Assembly (NCBI RefSeq): GCF_014931605.1
Contig: NZ_CP053382.1
Span: 2,914,001-2,978,000 of the forward strand
Length of the DNA: 64,000 bases
Source: Halomonas sp. MCCC 1A13316
GTDB taxonomy: Bacteria; Pseudomonadota; Gammaproteobacteria; Pseudomonadales; Halomonadaceae
Reading direction: 5' to 3'
Position 1 is the stretch's first letter. Each line of letters begins with the position of its first letter. Below the pieces are notes generated by a model. The model saw nothing but the letters and a program-made list of their open reading frames with translations. It ran no database searches and was not told where the DNA came from. Shown one piece after another: positions 19,431 through 27,859 of the stretch. Made by a program: the position numbers and the translations under genes.

Positions 19431-20804
19431 ATGTCCTCCCCTGCCGATGAAGCCCGCGACTTCCTCGACCGTAATCCCGACGTGGACAGCGTCGACCTGC
19501 TGATCAGCGACTTGAACGGCGTGCTGCGTGGCAAGCGCATTCCCCCCGACAACCTCGAGAAGGCCTTCCGTGACGGGGTCAACCTGCCAGCCTCGGTGTT
19601 CGCGCTGGATATCCTGGGCAACACCATCGAGGCCACGGGCCTGGGCCTCTCAATCGGCGACAGCGACCGGGTCTGCCGCCCAGTGTCGGGCAGCCTGATG
19701 CCGAGCCCCTGGCTGCGCAACGGCCGCCAGGCGCAGCTGCTAATGACCATGACCGAGGCCGACGGGGCGCCCTTCTTCGCCGACCCCCGCCAGGTGCTCG
19801 CCCGGGTGCTGGAGCGCTTGCGTCACGCCGGACTGACGCCGGTGGTGGCCGTGGAGATGGAGTTCAGCCTTGTCGACCGCCGCCGCGATGCCCTGGGCAT
19901 GGTCCAGCCGCCCTGCTCGCCAGCGACCGGCGAGCGCGCCGCGCAGAGCCAGCTCTATTCGATCAACGAGCTCGACGAATATGCTGAGTTGCTCGAGGAG
20001 ATCCATGCTGCCGCACGGACCCAGCAGCTGCCGCTGGACACCGCCCTCAAGGAGTGCGCCCCGGGACAGTTCGAGATCAACCTGATCCACTGCGATGATG
20101 CCCTCGCGGCCAGCGATAGCGCGGTGATGCTCAAGCGCCTGATCAAGGGAGTGGCCTTGCACCATGGTTTCGAGGCCACCTTCATGGCCAAGCCCTATGG
20201 GCAGGAGGCCGGCAACGGCACCCACGTCCATATCAGCCTGCTCGACGAGGCGGGGAACAACGTCTTCGCGGCCGCGGATGAAGCCCCGCTCGGCACACCG
20301 CTGCTGCAGCACGCCGTGGCCGGGCTGCTCGAGCTGATGCCTCCCTCCATGGCGCTCTTCGCCCCCAACCTCAACTCCTTCCGCCGCTTCCAGCCCGGAC
20401 TCTATGTGCCCATGGCTCCGACCTGGGGCTACGACAACCGCTCGGTGGCGCTGCGTATCCCCTCGGGGCCAAATGCGGCACGGCGCATCGAGCACCGCGT
20501 GGCCGGCGCCGACGTCAACCCCTATCTGCTGCTGGCGACCCTGCTCGGCGCCATCGACCACGGTTTGCAGCAGCGCTTGACGCCGCCGCCCGCCATCACC
20601 GGCAATGCCTATGAGCAGGTGGCGCCCAGCCTGACCAACAGCTGGTGCCGGGCCCTGGACCTGCTGGAGCAGAGCGAGCCCTTGGCCGAGGCACTGGGCG
20701 CAGACTTCCTCGCGGTCTTCCTGGCCAACCGACGAGCCGAGCGGGAACAGGCCATGCAGTCTGTCAGCAAGCTCGAGTACGATTGGTACCTGCGCCACGT
20801 GTGA
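19431..20804 (+). CDS. puuA: Gamma-glutamylputrescine synthetase-type glutamine synthetase homologue (copy 1)
   Basis: This is a glutamine synthetase-family ligase of 457 residues that would join glutamate to putrescine at the expense of ATP, starting the gamma-glutamyl route. Family motifs are the LLISDLNGVLRGKRIP opening, VVAVEMEFSLVD (metal-site Glu), APGQFEINLIH, FMAKPYGQEAGNGTHVHIS (metal-binding His) and APNLNSFRRFQPGLYVP, followed by RRIEHRVAGADVNPYL. The C-terminus is EYDWYLRHV. The ATG at 19431 is preferred over an in-frame GTG at 19422 because an AGG site precedes it. A second copy of the family lies at 31219-32565; which one is the real PuuA, and whether the other uses a different amine, cannot be told. 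Confidence 0.88.
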   Translation: MSSPADEARDFLDRNPDVDSVDLLISDLNGVLRGKRIPPDNLEKAFRDGVNLPASVFALDILGNTIEATGLGLSIGDSDRVCRPVSGSLMPSPWLRNGRQAQLLMTMTEADGAPFFADPRQVLARVLERLRHAGLTPVVAVEMEFSLVDRRRDALGMVQPPCSPATGERAAQSQLYSINELDEYAELLEEIHAAARTQQLPLDTALKECAPGQFEINLIHCDDALAASDSAVMLKRLIKGVALHHGFEATFMAKPYGQEAGNGTHVHISLLDEAGNNVFAAADEAPLGTPLLQHAVAGLLELMPPSMALFAPNLNSFRRFQPGLYVPMAPTWGYDNRSVALRIPSGPNAARRIEHRVAGADVNPYLLLATLLGAIDHGLQQRLTPPPAITGNAYEQVAPSLTNSWCRALDLLEQSEPLAEALGADFLAVFLANRRAEREQAMQSVSKLEYDWYLRHV

Positions 20805-20883
20805 CGTCGAGCGCCCTCTACTCCATGCTCGCCGGAAGAGCATTGTCGCGTCATCGCGACATCAACCGCGCGAAGCGGAAGGT

Positions 20884-21537
20884 TTATTCGAGGAGGCGCA
20901 TTCCCTGTTCGATATCGGCGGCAATGGCGTTGCAGAATCCCTCCCTGTCTCCCCGGGACAGGGCCTGTGTCACGTCGCGATGATGGTCATCAGCGATGCT
21001 TGATGCGCCCCAGCGAGTGCCGATCTGTCGCATGCTGGGCCCGTACTGCAGCCAGAGGAGCTCGACCAGGGGCAGCAGGACCCGGGAGCGGCTGCGTCGA
21101 TAGATCAGGAAGTGGAAGCGATGATTGCCACGCATGTACGCCTGCATATCGCCTGCTTCGATGGCCGCATTGATCCGTGTATCGATGCTCTCGAGCGCAG
21201 CCAGATCCTCGGCGTTCAGCCAGGGGAAGGCTTGGCGGGAGAGTTCGGTCTCGAGGCTCTTGCGTGCAAACAGCACCTCGTGAAAGCGCTCGCGACTCAG
21301 TTCGGGGACCCGGATCTTGCGGCTGTCGGAGAAGACCAGTGCCCCCTCTGTCACCAGCCAGCGCAAGGCCTCACGGGCGGGCATCGCGCTGGTCCCGTAC
21401 TCGGTGGCGATACGGCGTATCGAGATCAGGTCTCCCGGCGCAAAATCCCCCTCGCAGAGCCTCTTCCGCAGCTCTCGATGCAGCCGAGTGGCGGCGGTAT
21501 CCGGCGAGAACCCTTCGCCCTGTGTCTGTAGCTCCAT
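20884..21537 (-). CDS. GntR-family (FCD) transcriptional regulator
   Basis: This is a cytoplasmic regulator of 217 residues with an N-terminal winged helix (about 15-80: LHRELRKRLCEGDFAPGDLIS, YGTSAMPAREALRWLVTEGAL) and a C-terminal all-helical FCD ligand domain (about 88-215). The metal/ligand residues of FCD proteins are suggested by the Arg in FARKSLETELS, NHRFHFLIYR and ADDHHRDVTQAL. It is divergent from the PuuB-type oxidoreductase at 21683, and a tandem palindrome lies between them. Local control of the oxidoreductase-antiporter pair and of itself is the likely role. The ligand is unknown; an amine or its oxidation product would fit. Confidence 0.9.
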   Translation of the reverse strand: MELQTQGEGFSPDTAATRLHRELRKRLCEGDFAPGDLISIRRIATEYGTSAMPAREALRWLVTEGALVFSDSRKIRVPELSRERFHEVLFARKSLETELSRQAFPWLNAEDLAALESIDTRINAAIEAGDMQAYMRGNHRFHFLIYRRSRSRVLLPLVELLWLQYGPSMRQIGTRWGASSIADDHHRDVTQALSRGDREGFCNAIAADIEQGMRLLE

Positions 21538-21638
21538 CGGCTTACCATGTCGTTGTCATACACCCCGCCAGCATACCCCAAACTGGCCCAGTGCGGCTCC
21601 GCCCCGCGCCGGGTTGCCACTCTCGCAAGGCCCTGCTA

Positions 21639-21664
21639 ATGTGATCACACATATGTGATCACAT
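21639..21664. promoter_or_regulatory. Tandem TGTGATCACA palindromes (candidate GntR operator)
   Basis: The perfect 10-bp palindrome TGTGATCACA occurs twice, at 21640-21649 and 21654-21663, separated by the four bases CATA. The pair is flanked by A and T, so the centres lie 14 bases apart. It lies between the divergent GntR regulator and the FAD oxidoreductase, 19 bases before the latter's start. The core resembles the TGT..ACA half-site style of FCD-type GntR operators. It is not a CRP site, because the TGTGA/TCACA halves abut with no 6-bp spacer. Confidence 0.75.
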
Positions 21665-21682
21665 CTTTTAGCGAGTATTTTC

Positions 21683-22972
21683 ATGTCCCAATCGCGCCCC
21701 CCTTCCTACTACTCCGCGTCCGTCATCAGGGAATCTGACTACCCCGTCCTCGAGGGCAACCACCGTGTCGACGTCGCCATCGTGGGTGGCGGCTTCACGG
21801 GCGTGGCCATGGCCGTCGAGCTAAGCGAGCGGGGCTATCGGGTCGCGGTAATCGAGGCGAACAAGATCGGCTGGGGGGCCAGTGGGCGCAACGGCGGCCA
21901 GGTCACCGGGAGCTTGTCCGGCGAGGATGCCATGCGCCGCCAGATGTGTCGCACCCTCGGCGATGAGGCCGCCGACTTCATCTGGGACCTGCGCTGGCGC
22001 GGTCAGCGCATCATCCGTGAACGTGTCGAGAAGTACGCTATTCCCTGCGACCTCAAGCACGGCCATCTTCAGGCGGCCTACCAGCCGAGCCACCTGAAGG
22101 CATTGCGTCGGGACTACGAAGCCTCCCAGTCCCACTGGATCGGCGAACATGTCCATTGGCTGGACAAGGCAGAGGTCGAAGAGGTGCTCGGCACGCGGCT
22201 CTACCATGGTGCCATCCGCAACGACTACAACATGCACCTCCACCCCCTGAACCTCTGCCTGGGCGAGGCCCAAGCAGCGGCAAGCCTGGGGGCCAGGATC
22301 TTCGAGGCGTCCCCTGTGGTGGAGGTGGTACATGGTGAAACCCCCGCCGTCATCGGCGAACATGGCCGCGTTGAAGCCGATAGCGTGATCCTGGCCGGCA
22401 ACGCCTACCACCACCTCGAGCGCCGGCGGCTCGGCGGCAAGCTCTTCCCCGCCTCGCTCGGCATCGTCACGACCGCCCCGCTGGACGAGGCCACCGCCAA
22501 CGCGATCAACCCCCAGGACCTGGCCGTCTACGATACTCGCTTCGTGCTCGACTACTACCGCCTCACCGCTGACAGGCGGCTACTCTTTGGAGGCGGAGCC
22601 AACTACTCGGGAAGGACATCAGCCGACATTGCCGCCGAGCTGCGCCCGCGGCTGGAGCATACCTTTCCTCAACTCGAGGGCGTGGCGCTCGACTTCCAGT
22701 GGCAGGGACTCGCCGGGATCGTGATCAACCGCGTGCCGATGCTCGGCAAGCTCTCCCCCCATGTCTACTACGCCCAGGGCTACTCGGGACACGGCATCGC
22801 CACCTCGCATCTCGTTGGCGAGATCCTCGCCGAGGCGATCGACGGCAGCCTTCGGGAGTTCGATGCCTTCGCCGATGTCCGTCACTGGCGCGTCCCGTTC
22901 AGCGACCGCCTCGGTAACACCCTGCTGGCTGCCGGCATGTGGTACTACCAGCTGCTGGAACGCCTGCGCTGA
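21683..22972 (+). CDS. puuB: PuuB-type FAD-dependent amine oxidoreductase (copy 1)
   Basis: This is a DAO-family flavoenzyme of 429 residues related to gamma-glutamylputrescine oxidase. The Rossmann motif VDVAIVGGGFTGVAMAVEL is at residues 29-48, followed by KIGWGASGRNGGQVTGS, a pattern shared by all three PuuB-like proteins in this window. The C-terminal FAD region reads VYYAQGYSGHGIATSHLVGE. It follows the tandem operator and precedes the NhaC-type antiporter by 43 bases, forming a two-gene unit. Oxidative deamination of a gamma-glutamylated or free amine is the family role. The exact substrate is unknown, so the symbol marks family membership only. Confidence 0.85.
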   Translation: MSQSRPPSYYSASVIRESDYPVLEGNHRVDVAIVGGGFTGVAMAVELSERGYRVAVIEANKIGWGASGRNGGQVTGSLSGEDAMRRQMCRTLGDEAADFIWDLRWRGQRIIRERVEKYAIPCDLKHGHLQAAYQPSHLKALRRDYEASQSHWIGEHVHWLDKAEVEEVLGTRLYHGAIRNDYNMHLHPLNLCLGEAQAAASLGARIFEASPVVEVVHGETPAVIGEHGRVEADSVILAGNAYHHLERRRLGGKLFPASLGIVTTAPLDEATANAINPQDLAVYDTRFVLDYYRLTADRRLLFGGGANYSGRTSADIAAELRPRLEHTFPQLEGVALDFQWQGLAGIVINRVPMLGKLSPHVYYAQGYSGHGIATSHLVGEILAEAIDGSLREFDAFADVRHWRVPFSDRLGNTLLAAGMWYYQLLERLR

Positions 22973-23015
22973 GCCCCCACCACCCTCACACAATGACAAG
23001 ATCGAGGAGGTATTC

Positions 23016-24503
23016 ATGGAAGCCAATGATAAGGTGATCAAGCAGGGCGCCCGCCCGTGGCAGCGCTGGATGGTCATGATAGCGCTGGCCGGCGCCTTGG
23101 CCGCCGTCATTAGCGCCGTGGTCGGCACCAGCGGTGCCGAATCTATCGACGGGCCCTTGATCCTCGTCCCGACGGGCCTCGTGCTGCTGCTTGCCCTGTT
23201 ATCCAGGCGCGCGCTTGAGCCGCTGGTGTTCGGCGCCTTCGCCGGCACCCTGATGATGAACCCCACCAATGCGCTGAGCAGCCTCTCCGAGAGCCTGATG
23301 AGCGTGATGACTGATGAGGATGTCGCCTGGGTCATCATGGTCTGCGGCCTGATGGGCAGCATCATCGCCCTGCTGCTGAAATCGGGCTCGTCCCAGGCCT
23401 TCGCCCGGGCCATGATGCGCTACACCACCGACAAGCCACGAGCCCTGATGGGCTGCTGGTGCATGGGGATCGTGCTGTTCGTCGACGACTACCTCAACTC
23501 GCTGGCTGTGGGCACCTCGATGCGCAAGATCACGGACCACTTCAAGACATCACGCGAGATGCTGGCCTACGTCATCGACTCCACCGCGGCACCGATCAGT
23601 GTGCTGATACCCATCTCCACCTGGGCGGTATTCTTCGGTGCCCTGATCGAGAAGAACGGTGTTGCCGAGAACGGTCAGGGCGTGATGACCTATATCCAGG
23701 CCATCCCCTTCATGTTTTACCCATGGATTGCTGTGGCCATGGTGCCGCTGGTCATTTACGGCAAGATTCCTCTGATCGGGCCGATGAGAAGCGCGGAACG
23801 TCGCGCTGAAAGACAGGGACAATGCGTGCCGCCCGGGGCCGAGCACATCGACGAGGACATTGCCCACCTCGAGGCAGATGCCAGGCACAAGGGCAGCGTC
23901 TGGTCCTTCCTGCTGCCCATGGCCTCGCTGGCCTTCTTCACTTGGTGGTTCGACCTGGATTTCCTGATGGGCATCTTCGTCACCCTGGCCGGGATGATCG
24001 TGGCCTTCATCGCCCTGAAGATGCTGTCCGCCAGCGAGACCTTCGACAATATCCTCGAGGGCTTCAAGTCGATGATCGATGCCCTGGCCGTGCTGGTGGC
24101 GGCCTTCCTGTTCAACGAGGTCAACACGGCGCTGGGCCTCAATGAGTACATCATCACCACGGTAGAGCCGCTGATCTCCGCCGAGTTGTTGCCCTTCATC
24201 ATCTTCACCATCATGGGCTTCGTCTCCTTCGCCACCGGCTCGAACTGGGGCGTGTTCGTGATCATCTTGCCCATCGTCGCCACCCTTGGGCACAACCTGG
24301 GCGCCGACATGACGCTGGTGATCGGCGCCACCCTATCGGCCAGCACCTTCGGCAGCCATGCCTGCTTCTATTCGGATGCCACGGTGCTAACCTCCCAGGC
24401 CAGCGGCTGCACCCCCTTCCAGCATGCCTTCACCCAGCTGCCCTATGCGGCACTGGCGGGCCTCCTGGCCGCCGGCGCCTACCTGGTACTCGGGTATCTG
24501 TGA
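23016..24503 (+). CDS. NhaC-type Na+/H+ antiporter family transporter
   Basis: This is an inner-membrane transporter of 495 residues with about 11 to 12 hydrophobic segments and the NhaC-family signature region LFVDDYLNSLAVGTSMRK near residue 155, then STAAPISVLIPISTWAVFF. The latter half has FATGSNWGVFVIILPI and SASTFGSHACFYSDATV, also typical. The start at 23016 has a strong GAGGAGG at 23004-23010; the frame is open further upstream, but that stretch lies inside the oxidoreductase gene. Operon position behind a PuuB-type enzyme suggests a link to amine catabolism, either ammonium/pH/Na+ homeostasis or exchange of an organic cation. Family members also transport such solutes, so the cargo is open. 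Confidence 0.88.
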   Translation: MEANDKVIKQGARPWQRWMVMIALAGALAAVISAVVGTSGAESIDGPLILVPTGLVLLLALLSRRALEPLVFGAFAGTLMMNPTNALSSLSESLMSVMTDEDVAWVIMVCGLMGSIIALLLKSGSSQAFARAMMRYTTDKPRALMGCWCMGIVLFVDDYLNSLAVGTSMRKITDHFKTSREMLAYVIDSTAAPISVLIPISTWAVFFGALIEKNGVAENGQGVMTYIQAIPFMFYPWIAVAMVPLVIYGKIPLIGPMRSAERRAERQGQCVPPGAEHIDEDIAHLEADARHKGSVWSFLLPMASLAFFTWWFDLDFLMGIFVTLAGMIVAFIALKMLSASETFDNILEGFKSMIDALAVLVAAFLFNEVNTALGLNEYIITTVEPLISAELLPFIIFTIMGFVSFATGSNWGVFVIILPIVATLGHNLGADMTLVIGATLSASTFGSHACFYSDATVLTSQASGCTPFQHAFTQLPYAALAGLLAAGAYLVLGYL

Positions 24504-24611
24504 ACGAGGAGGTCTTGCCGTGAACGACGCTCACTGAACACCTCCTGGGCCGGCGGCGCTCCCGGCGACGCCGGCCCTCGCTCCGGACGTCTGGGGCGAC
24601 TTGCCCCCGAC

Positions 24612-24653
24612 AAAGACAGCGCCCCGGCCATCACAGGCCGGGGCGCTGTCTTT
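24612..24653. terminator. Perfect 18-bp stem bidirectional terminator
   Basis: An 18-bp perfect inverted repeat (AAAGACAGCGCCCCGGCC and its complement, loop ATCACA) with TTT at the right end and AAA at the left. It lies 108 bases after the antiporter stop and on the other side follows the glycine-zipper relic, so it can stop transcripts from both directions. Confidence 0.85.
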
Positions 24654-24673
24654 CATGACGAGATGGACCTCGC

Positions 24674-24796
24674 TCAGCCACCTTGCGAGGAGACGGCATT
24701 CCACTGCGGCTGCCCCTCCTCGAGCAGGACCGGTCGCCCTGGGGCGGGTTGTCCTGGCGACTGGTCTCCACCGTCTCGCCAGGTGACCTCATAGCC
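24674..24796 (-). pseudogene. Relic: C-terminal end of a glycine-zipper (17-kDa antigen-like) protein gene
   Basis: Reading the minus strand from about 24796 gives GYEVTWRDGGDQ, then GRPVLLEEGQPQWNAVSSQ and a TGA at 24674-24676. This aligns with the C-terminus of the intact neighbour at 24927-25502 (GYDVTWRRGETTQ ... NRVLLEEGQPRWD). The nucleotide similarity is also plain by eye. No N-terminal part or start exists; upstream (right) it abuts the end of a glutamine synthetase-like gene. It is the tail of a lost paralogue. Confidence 0.75.
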
Positions 24797-24820
24797 TCGG
24801 TCTCCTGACGGGTGTCGATC

Positions 24821-24874
24821 ACGGTGCAGATGGTGAGCCAGGTGGAATACGCCTGGTATCTACGCAACGTATGA
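24821..24874 (+). pseudogene. Relic: last 17 codons of a puuA-like glutamine synthetase gene
   Basis: The plus strand from 24821 reads TVQMVSQVEYAWYLRNV followed by TGA. This matches the C-terminal tail of the puuA-type protein at 19431-20804 (AMQSVSKLEYDWYLRHV). Nothing of the gene upstream of these codons remains. Its broken end meets the broken end of the glycine-zipper relic within about 25 bases, which indicates one deletion across two formerly divergent genes. Confidence 0.7.
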
Positions 24875-24880
24875 TGCAAT

Positions 24881-24912
24881 GCCGTCGCCCCGACCGGGGA
24901 CGGGGCGACGGC
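24881..24912. other. GC-rich hairpin after the glutamine synthetase relic
   Basis: An 11-bp perfect inverted repeat (GCCGTCGCCCC / GGGGCGACGGC) with a 10-base loop begins six bases after the relic's TGA. There is no T-run on either side. It may be the former terminator of the lost gene, or now the 3' hairpin of the glycine-zipper transcript that ends at 24927. Confidence 0.45.
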
Positions 24913-24926
24913 CACGGGGATGAACG

Positions 24927-25502
24927 TCAGCCCTCGGTGCTGGCCAGCGGCAGGTCCCAGCGCGGCTGGCCCTCCTCGAGCAGCACGCGGTTGCCCTGGG
25001 GCTGGTGATCCAGACGGGAAACCTGGGTCGTTTCGCCGCGACGCCAGGTCACGTCATAGCCGACGGTCTCTACCGAGCTGTCCGTGACCGTATGGCACTG
25101 GCGTTGCGTGGTGGCGTAGGTCTGAGTCTGGTTGGCCTCGATGCGCCCCTGAATCTCGCGCCCGGCAAAGCCACCACCGACCACGCCTGCCACGGTGGCC
25201 AGCGTCTTGCCGCTGCCTCCCCCGACCTGATTGCCGAGCAGGCCACCCACCACGGCCCCCGCCGCGGTGCCGGCAATGCGATGCGGATCGCGGCTGGGCG
25301 CCTGGGCCTGCTGATGCACTACCACGTCTTCGCACACTTCACGCGGCGTCTCGACGCTCCGGGTCACCGGCTGCACCGCGACGACCTCGGCGAACTGCGG
25401 CCCACTCTCGCTCGACACCTGCTGCACCTGCCAGGCGCCGAAGCCCAGGCCGCCAAGACCCAGCACGCTCAGCGTGGTTCCGATCACGATCGACTTGTTC
25501 AT
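24927..25502 (-). CDS. Glycine-zipper 2TM-domain protein (17-kDa surface antigen / SlyB-like)
   Basis: This is an exported envelope protein of 191 residues. The N-terminus has a hydrophobic signal or anchor helix (SIVIGTTLSVLGLGGLGFGAW). A glycine-zipper segment GTAAGAVVGGLLGNQVGGGSGKTLATVAGVVGGGFAG lies near residues 80-120, built of G-x3-G repeats and typical of the rickettsial 17-kDa antigen/SlyB group. There is no lipobox Cys in the signal region. The C-terminal 55 residues (CHTVTDSSVETVGYDVTW, then VLLEEGQPRWDLP) recur in the broken copy at 24674. The function in this group is unclear; envelope integrity is usually assumed. Confidence 0.82.
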   Translation of the reverse strand: MNKSIVIGTTLSVLGLGGLGFGAWQVQQVSSESGPQFAEVVAVQPVTRSVETPREVCEDVVVHQQAQAPSRDPHRIAGTAAGAVVGGLLGNQVGGGSGKTLATVAGVVGGGFAGREIQGRIEANQTQTYATTQRQCHTVTDSSVETVGYDVTWRRGETTQVSRLDHQPQGNRVLLEEGQPRWDLPLASTEG

Positions 25503-25701
25503 GTCACTCCTCCAGCAGGGCGATATGCCGCCCCGGGCTTATAGGACTCGGCTCGATACGATGTGCAAGAGAAGAGACGTGACGAGCAGCGGTTCCGTGC
25601 CACCCGATAGAGAATTTCAGTATACGCTGAGGTTGGCCCCCGTTAAGCGCAGCAAAGCGGCTTCCACATTTTCTGACCCGGTGTCCGCCGCCGGCGACAC
25701 T

Positions 25702-26994
25702 TCACAAACCGAGCCGATCCCGCGTCGCGTAGTACCAGGCCCCCAAAGCCGAGAATGGCACTCGCAGCAGCCTTCCGCCGGGGAACGGCAGATGCGGCAG
25801 GCCGGCGAAGGCATCGAAGCGCTCGCTCTCGCCGCGCATAACCTCGGCGACAAGCCGCCCTGCCAGGTGCGAGCAGGTCACGCCATGCCCCGAGTAGCCT
25901 TGGGCGTAGTAGACGTTGTCGTTGAGGCGGCCGAACTGCGGCAGGCGATTGAGCGTCATCAGGAAATTGCCGCTCCAGGCGTGGTCGATGCGTACCTCGG
26001 CCAACTGCGGAAAGGTCTTGAGCATCTTGGGGCGGATCACCGCGGCGATGTCCGAGGGATCCTGGCCGCCGTAGTTGACCCCGCCGCCGTAGAGCAGGCG
26101 TCCATCGTCGGTGAAGCGATAGTAATCGAGTAGATAGTTGCAGTCCTCCACTGCCATGTCGTGGGGAATCAGCTTACGACGCAGCTCATCGGGCAATGGC
26201 TCGGTAGTAATGACCTGCGTGCCGCATGGCATCGACTTGCCCTCAAGTTCCGGCAGCACTCCTTGCAGGTAGGCATTGCCGGCCATTACCACGCGTCGAG
26301 CGCGTACGCTGCCACGCGGCGTGCGCAGCGTGACGGCATCGCCATGACGCACCTCGAGCACCGGCGTGTGCTCATGGATGATACCGCCCAGCGACTCGCA
26401 GGCTGCGGCTTCTCCGAGCACCAGGTTGAGCGGATGCAGATGACCACCGGAGTGATCCACCAGCGCGCCGACGTAGCGCTCGCTTCCCACTTCGCGCTTG
26501 TACGTCTCGCCCTCCAGCAGTTCTAGCTGACGGTTGCCATAGCGCTCCCATAGCGCTTTGTGCTCGCGCAGCCCCTCGAACTGCTTGCGGTTGCAGGCGG
26601 CAAAGAGATTGCCCTCCTTCAGGTTGCAGGCGATACCGTATGTCTCGATGCGCTGACGTATGATGCGGTTGCCCTCGAAGGCCATGTCGCCGAGCGCCCG
26701 AGCGGTCTCGGCCCCATACCTGGATTCGATCACGTCCATGTCGCGACTGTAGCTGTTGACGATCTGGCCGCCGTTGCGCCCCGAGGCACCGAACCCCACC
26801 CGTGCGGCTTCCAGCACGACTACCTCGACCCCCTGTTCGGCGAGATGCAGCGCCGACGAGATGCCGGTAAAGCCCGCTCCGATCACGCACACGTCGCACT
26901 CGACGTCACCCTCGAGGGCGGGACGCTCGGGTGCCGGGTTGGCCGTCGCGGCATAGTAGGACGCCACATGCTCGGTGGCAGCACGGGTCGACAT
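25702..26994 (-). CDS. puuB: PuuB-type FAD-dependent amine oxidoreductase (copy 2)
   Basis: This is a DAO-family flavoprotein of 430 residues, the closest in context to a polyamine transporter. The dinucleotide fold is CDVCVIGAGFTGISSALHLAEQG near residue 34, followed by RVGFGASGRNGGQIVNSYS. The C-terminal FAD contact is VYYAQGYSGHGVTCSHLAG. The N-terminal ASYYAATAN is shared in style with the copy at 32605. It lies just downstream of potI (26 bases), so it is probably co-transcribed with potF-potG-potH-potI and with the synthetase and oxidase upstream. Expected reaction: oxidation of gamma-glutamylputrescine or a related gamma-glutamylated polyamine. The 199 bases that follow (25503-25701) show no gene. 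Confidence 0.87.
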   Translation of the reverse strand: MSTRAATEHVASYYAATANPAPERPALEGDVECDVCVIGAGFTGISSALHLAEQGVEVVVLEAARVGFGASGRNGGQIVNSYSRDMDVIESRYGAETARALGDMAFEGNRIIRQRIETYGIACNLKEGNLFAACNRKQFEGLREHKALWERYGNRQLELLEGETYKREVGSERYVGALVDHSGGHLHPLNLVLGEAAACESLGGIIHEHTPVLEVRHGDAVTLRTPRGSVRARRVVMAGNAYLQGVLPELEGKSMPCGTQVITTEPLPDELRRKLIPHDMAVEDCNYLLDYYRFTDDGRLLYGGGVNYGGQDPSDIAAVIRPKMLKTFPQLAEVRIDHAWSGNFLMTLNRLPQFGRLNDNVYYAQGYSGHGVTCSHLAGRLVAEVMRGESERFDAFAGLPHLPFPGGRLLRVPFSALGAWYYATRDRLGL

Positions 26995-27020
26995 AATGTC
27001 ACCTCACTTGAGTAATAGAT

Positions 27021-27857
27021 TTACCTACTAGCCGTCATATCCTGCAACACCGCCTGGCGCCGCCGCGCCTCGCTGCGCCGCATCAGATACCATGCAATGA
27101 AGGTGGCGAGCGATACCGCCAGGATGATCAGCGTGGCCAGGGCATTGATCTTGGGCGACACGCCGAGGCGCACCGAGGAGAACACCACCATGGGCAGCGT
27201 GGTCGCCCCCGGGCCGGAAACGAAGCTGGCGATCACCAGGTCGTCGAGCGACAGAGTGAAGGCCAGCAGCCAGCCTGCTGCCAGGGCCGGCGCCATCACC
27301 GGCAGGGTGATCTGGAAGAAGGTGCGGACCGGCCTGGCACCGAGGTCCATGGCGGCCTCCTCGATCGACATGTCTACCTCACGCAGACGCGAAGCCACGA
27401 CCACCGCCACGTAGGCACTACAGAAGGTAGTATGGGCGATCCAGATGGTCACCATGCCACGATCCGCCGGCCAACCGGTCAGCTGTGCCATGTGCACGAA
27501 CAGCAGTAGCAGCGACAGGCCGGTGATTACCTCGGGCATCACCAGAGGCGCGGTGATCATGCTGGAGAGTGCGGTCTTGCCGCGGAAGCGAGCGAAACGC
27601 ACCATCACGAAGGCAGCCAGCGTGCCCAGACACACCGCCATGGAGGCCGAGAAGAAAGCGATACGCAGGCTGGTCCAGATGGCCGAGAGAATCTGCTCGT
27701 CGCGGAACAGCTCCACGTACCAGTGCGCCGAGAAGCCTGCCCACACGGTGACCAGCCGCGACGAATTGAACGAGTAGATCACCAGGATGAGCATCGGCAG
27801 GTAGAGAAATACCAGTCCAGCGACCAGCATCAGCGTGGTGAATGATGGCTTGCGCAT
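27021..27857 (-). CDS. potI: Putrescine/polyamine ABC transporter permease PotI
   Basis: This is an inner-membrane permease of 278 residues, the second of the pair in the PotFGHI putrescine importer. There are six hydrophobic segments, beginning TLMLVAGLVFLYLPMLILVIYSFN. The EAA loop that docks the ATPase reads EEAAMDLGARPVRTFFQITLP near residue 185. The start at 27857 (MRKPSF) lies two bases after the potH stop; a longer reading to 28694 runs antisense-frame through potH and is not real. Confidence 0.93.
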   Translation of the reverse strand: MRKPSFTTLMLVAGLVFLYLPMLILVIYSFNSSRLVTVWAGFSAHWYVELFRDEQILSAIWTSLRIAFFSASMAVCLGTLAAFVMVRFARFRGKTALSSMITAPLVMPEVITGLSLLLLFVHMAQLTGWPADRGMVTIWIAHTTFCSAYVAVVVASRLREVDMSIEEAAMDLGARPVRTFFQITLPVMAPALAAGWLLAFTLSLDDLVIASFVSGPGATTLPMVVFSSVRLGVSPKINALATLIILAVSLATFIAWYLMRRSEARRRQAVLQDMTASR

Positions 27858-27859
27858 GG

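Noticed and set aside
21640..21663. CRP binding site in the GntR/PuuB promoter
   Set aside because: CRP needs TGTGA and TCACA separated by six bases; here the halves abut in each palindrome, which better fits a GntR-type operator.
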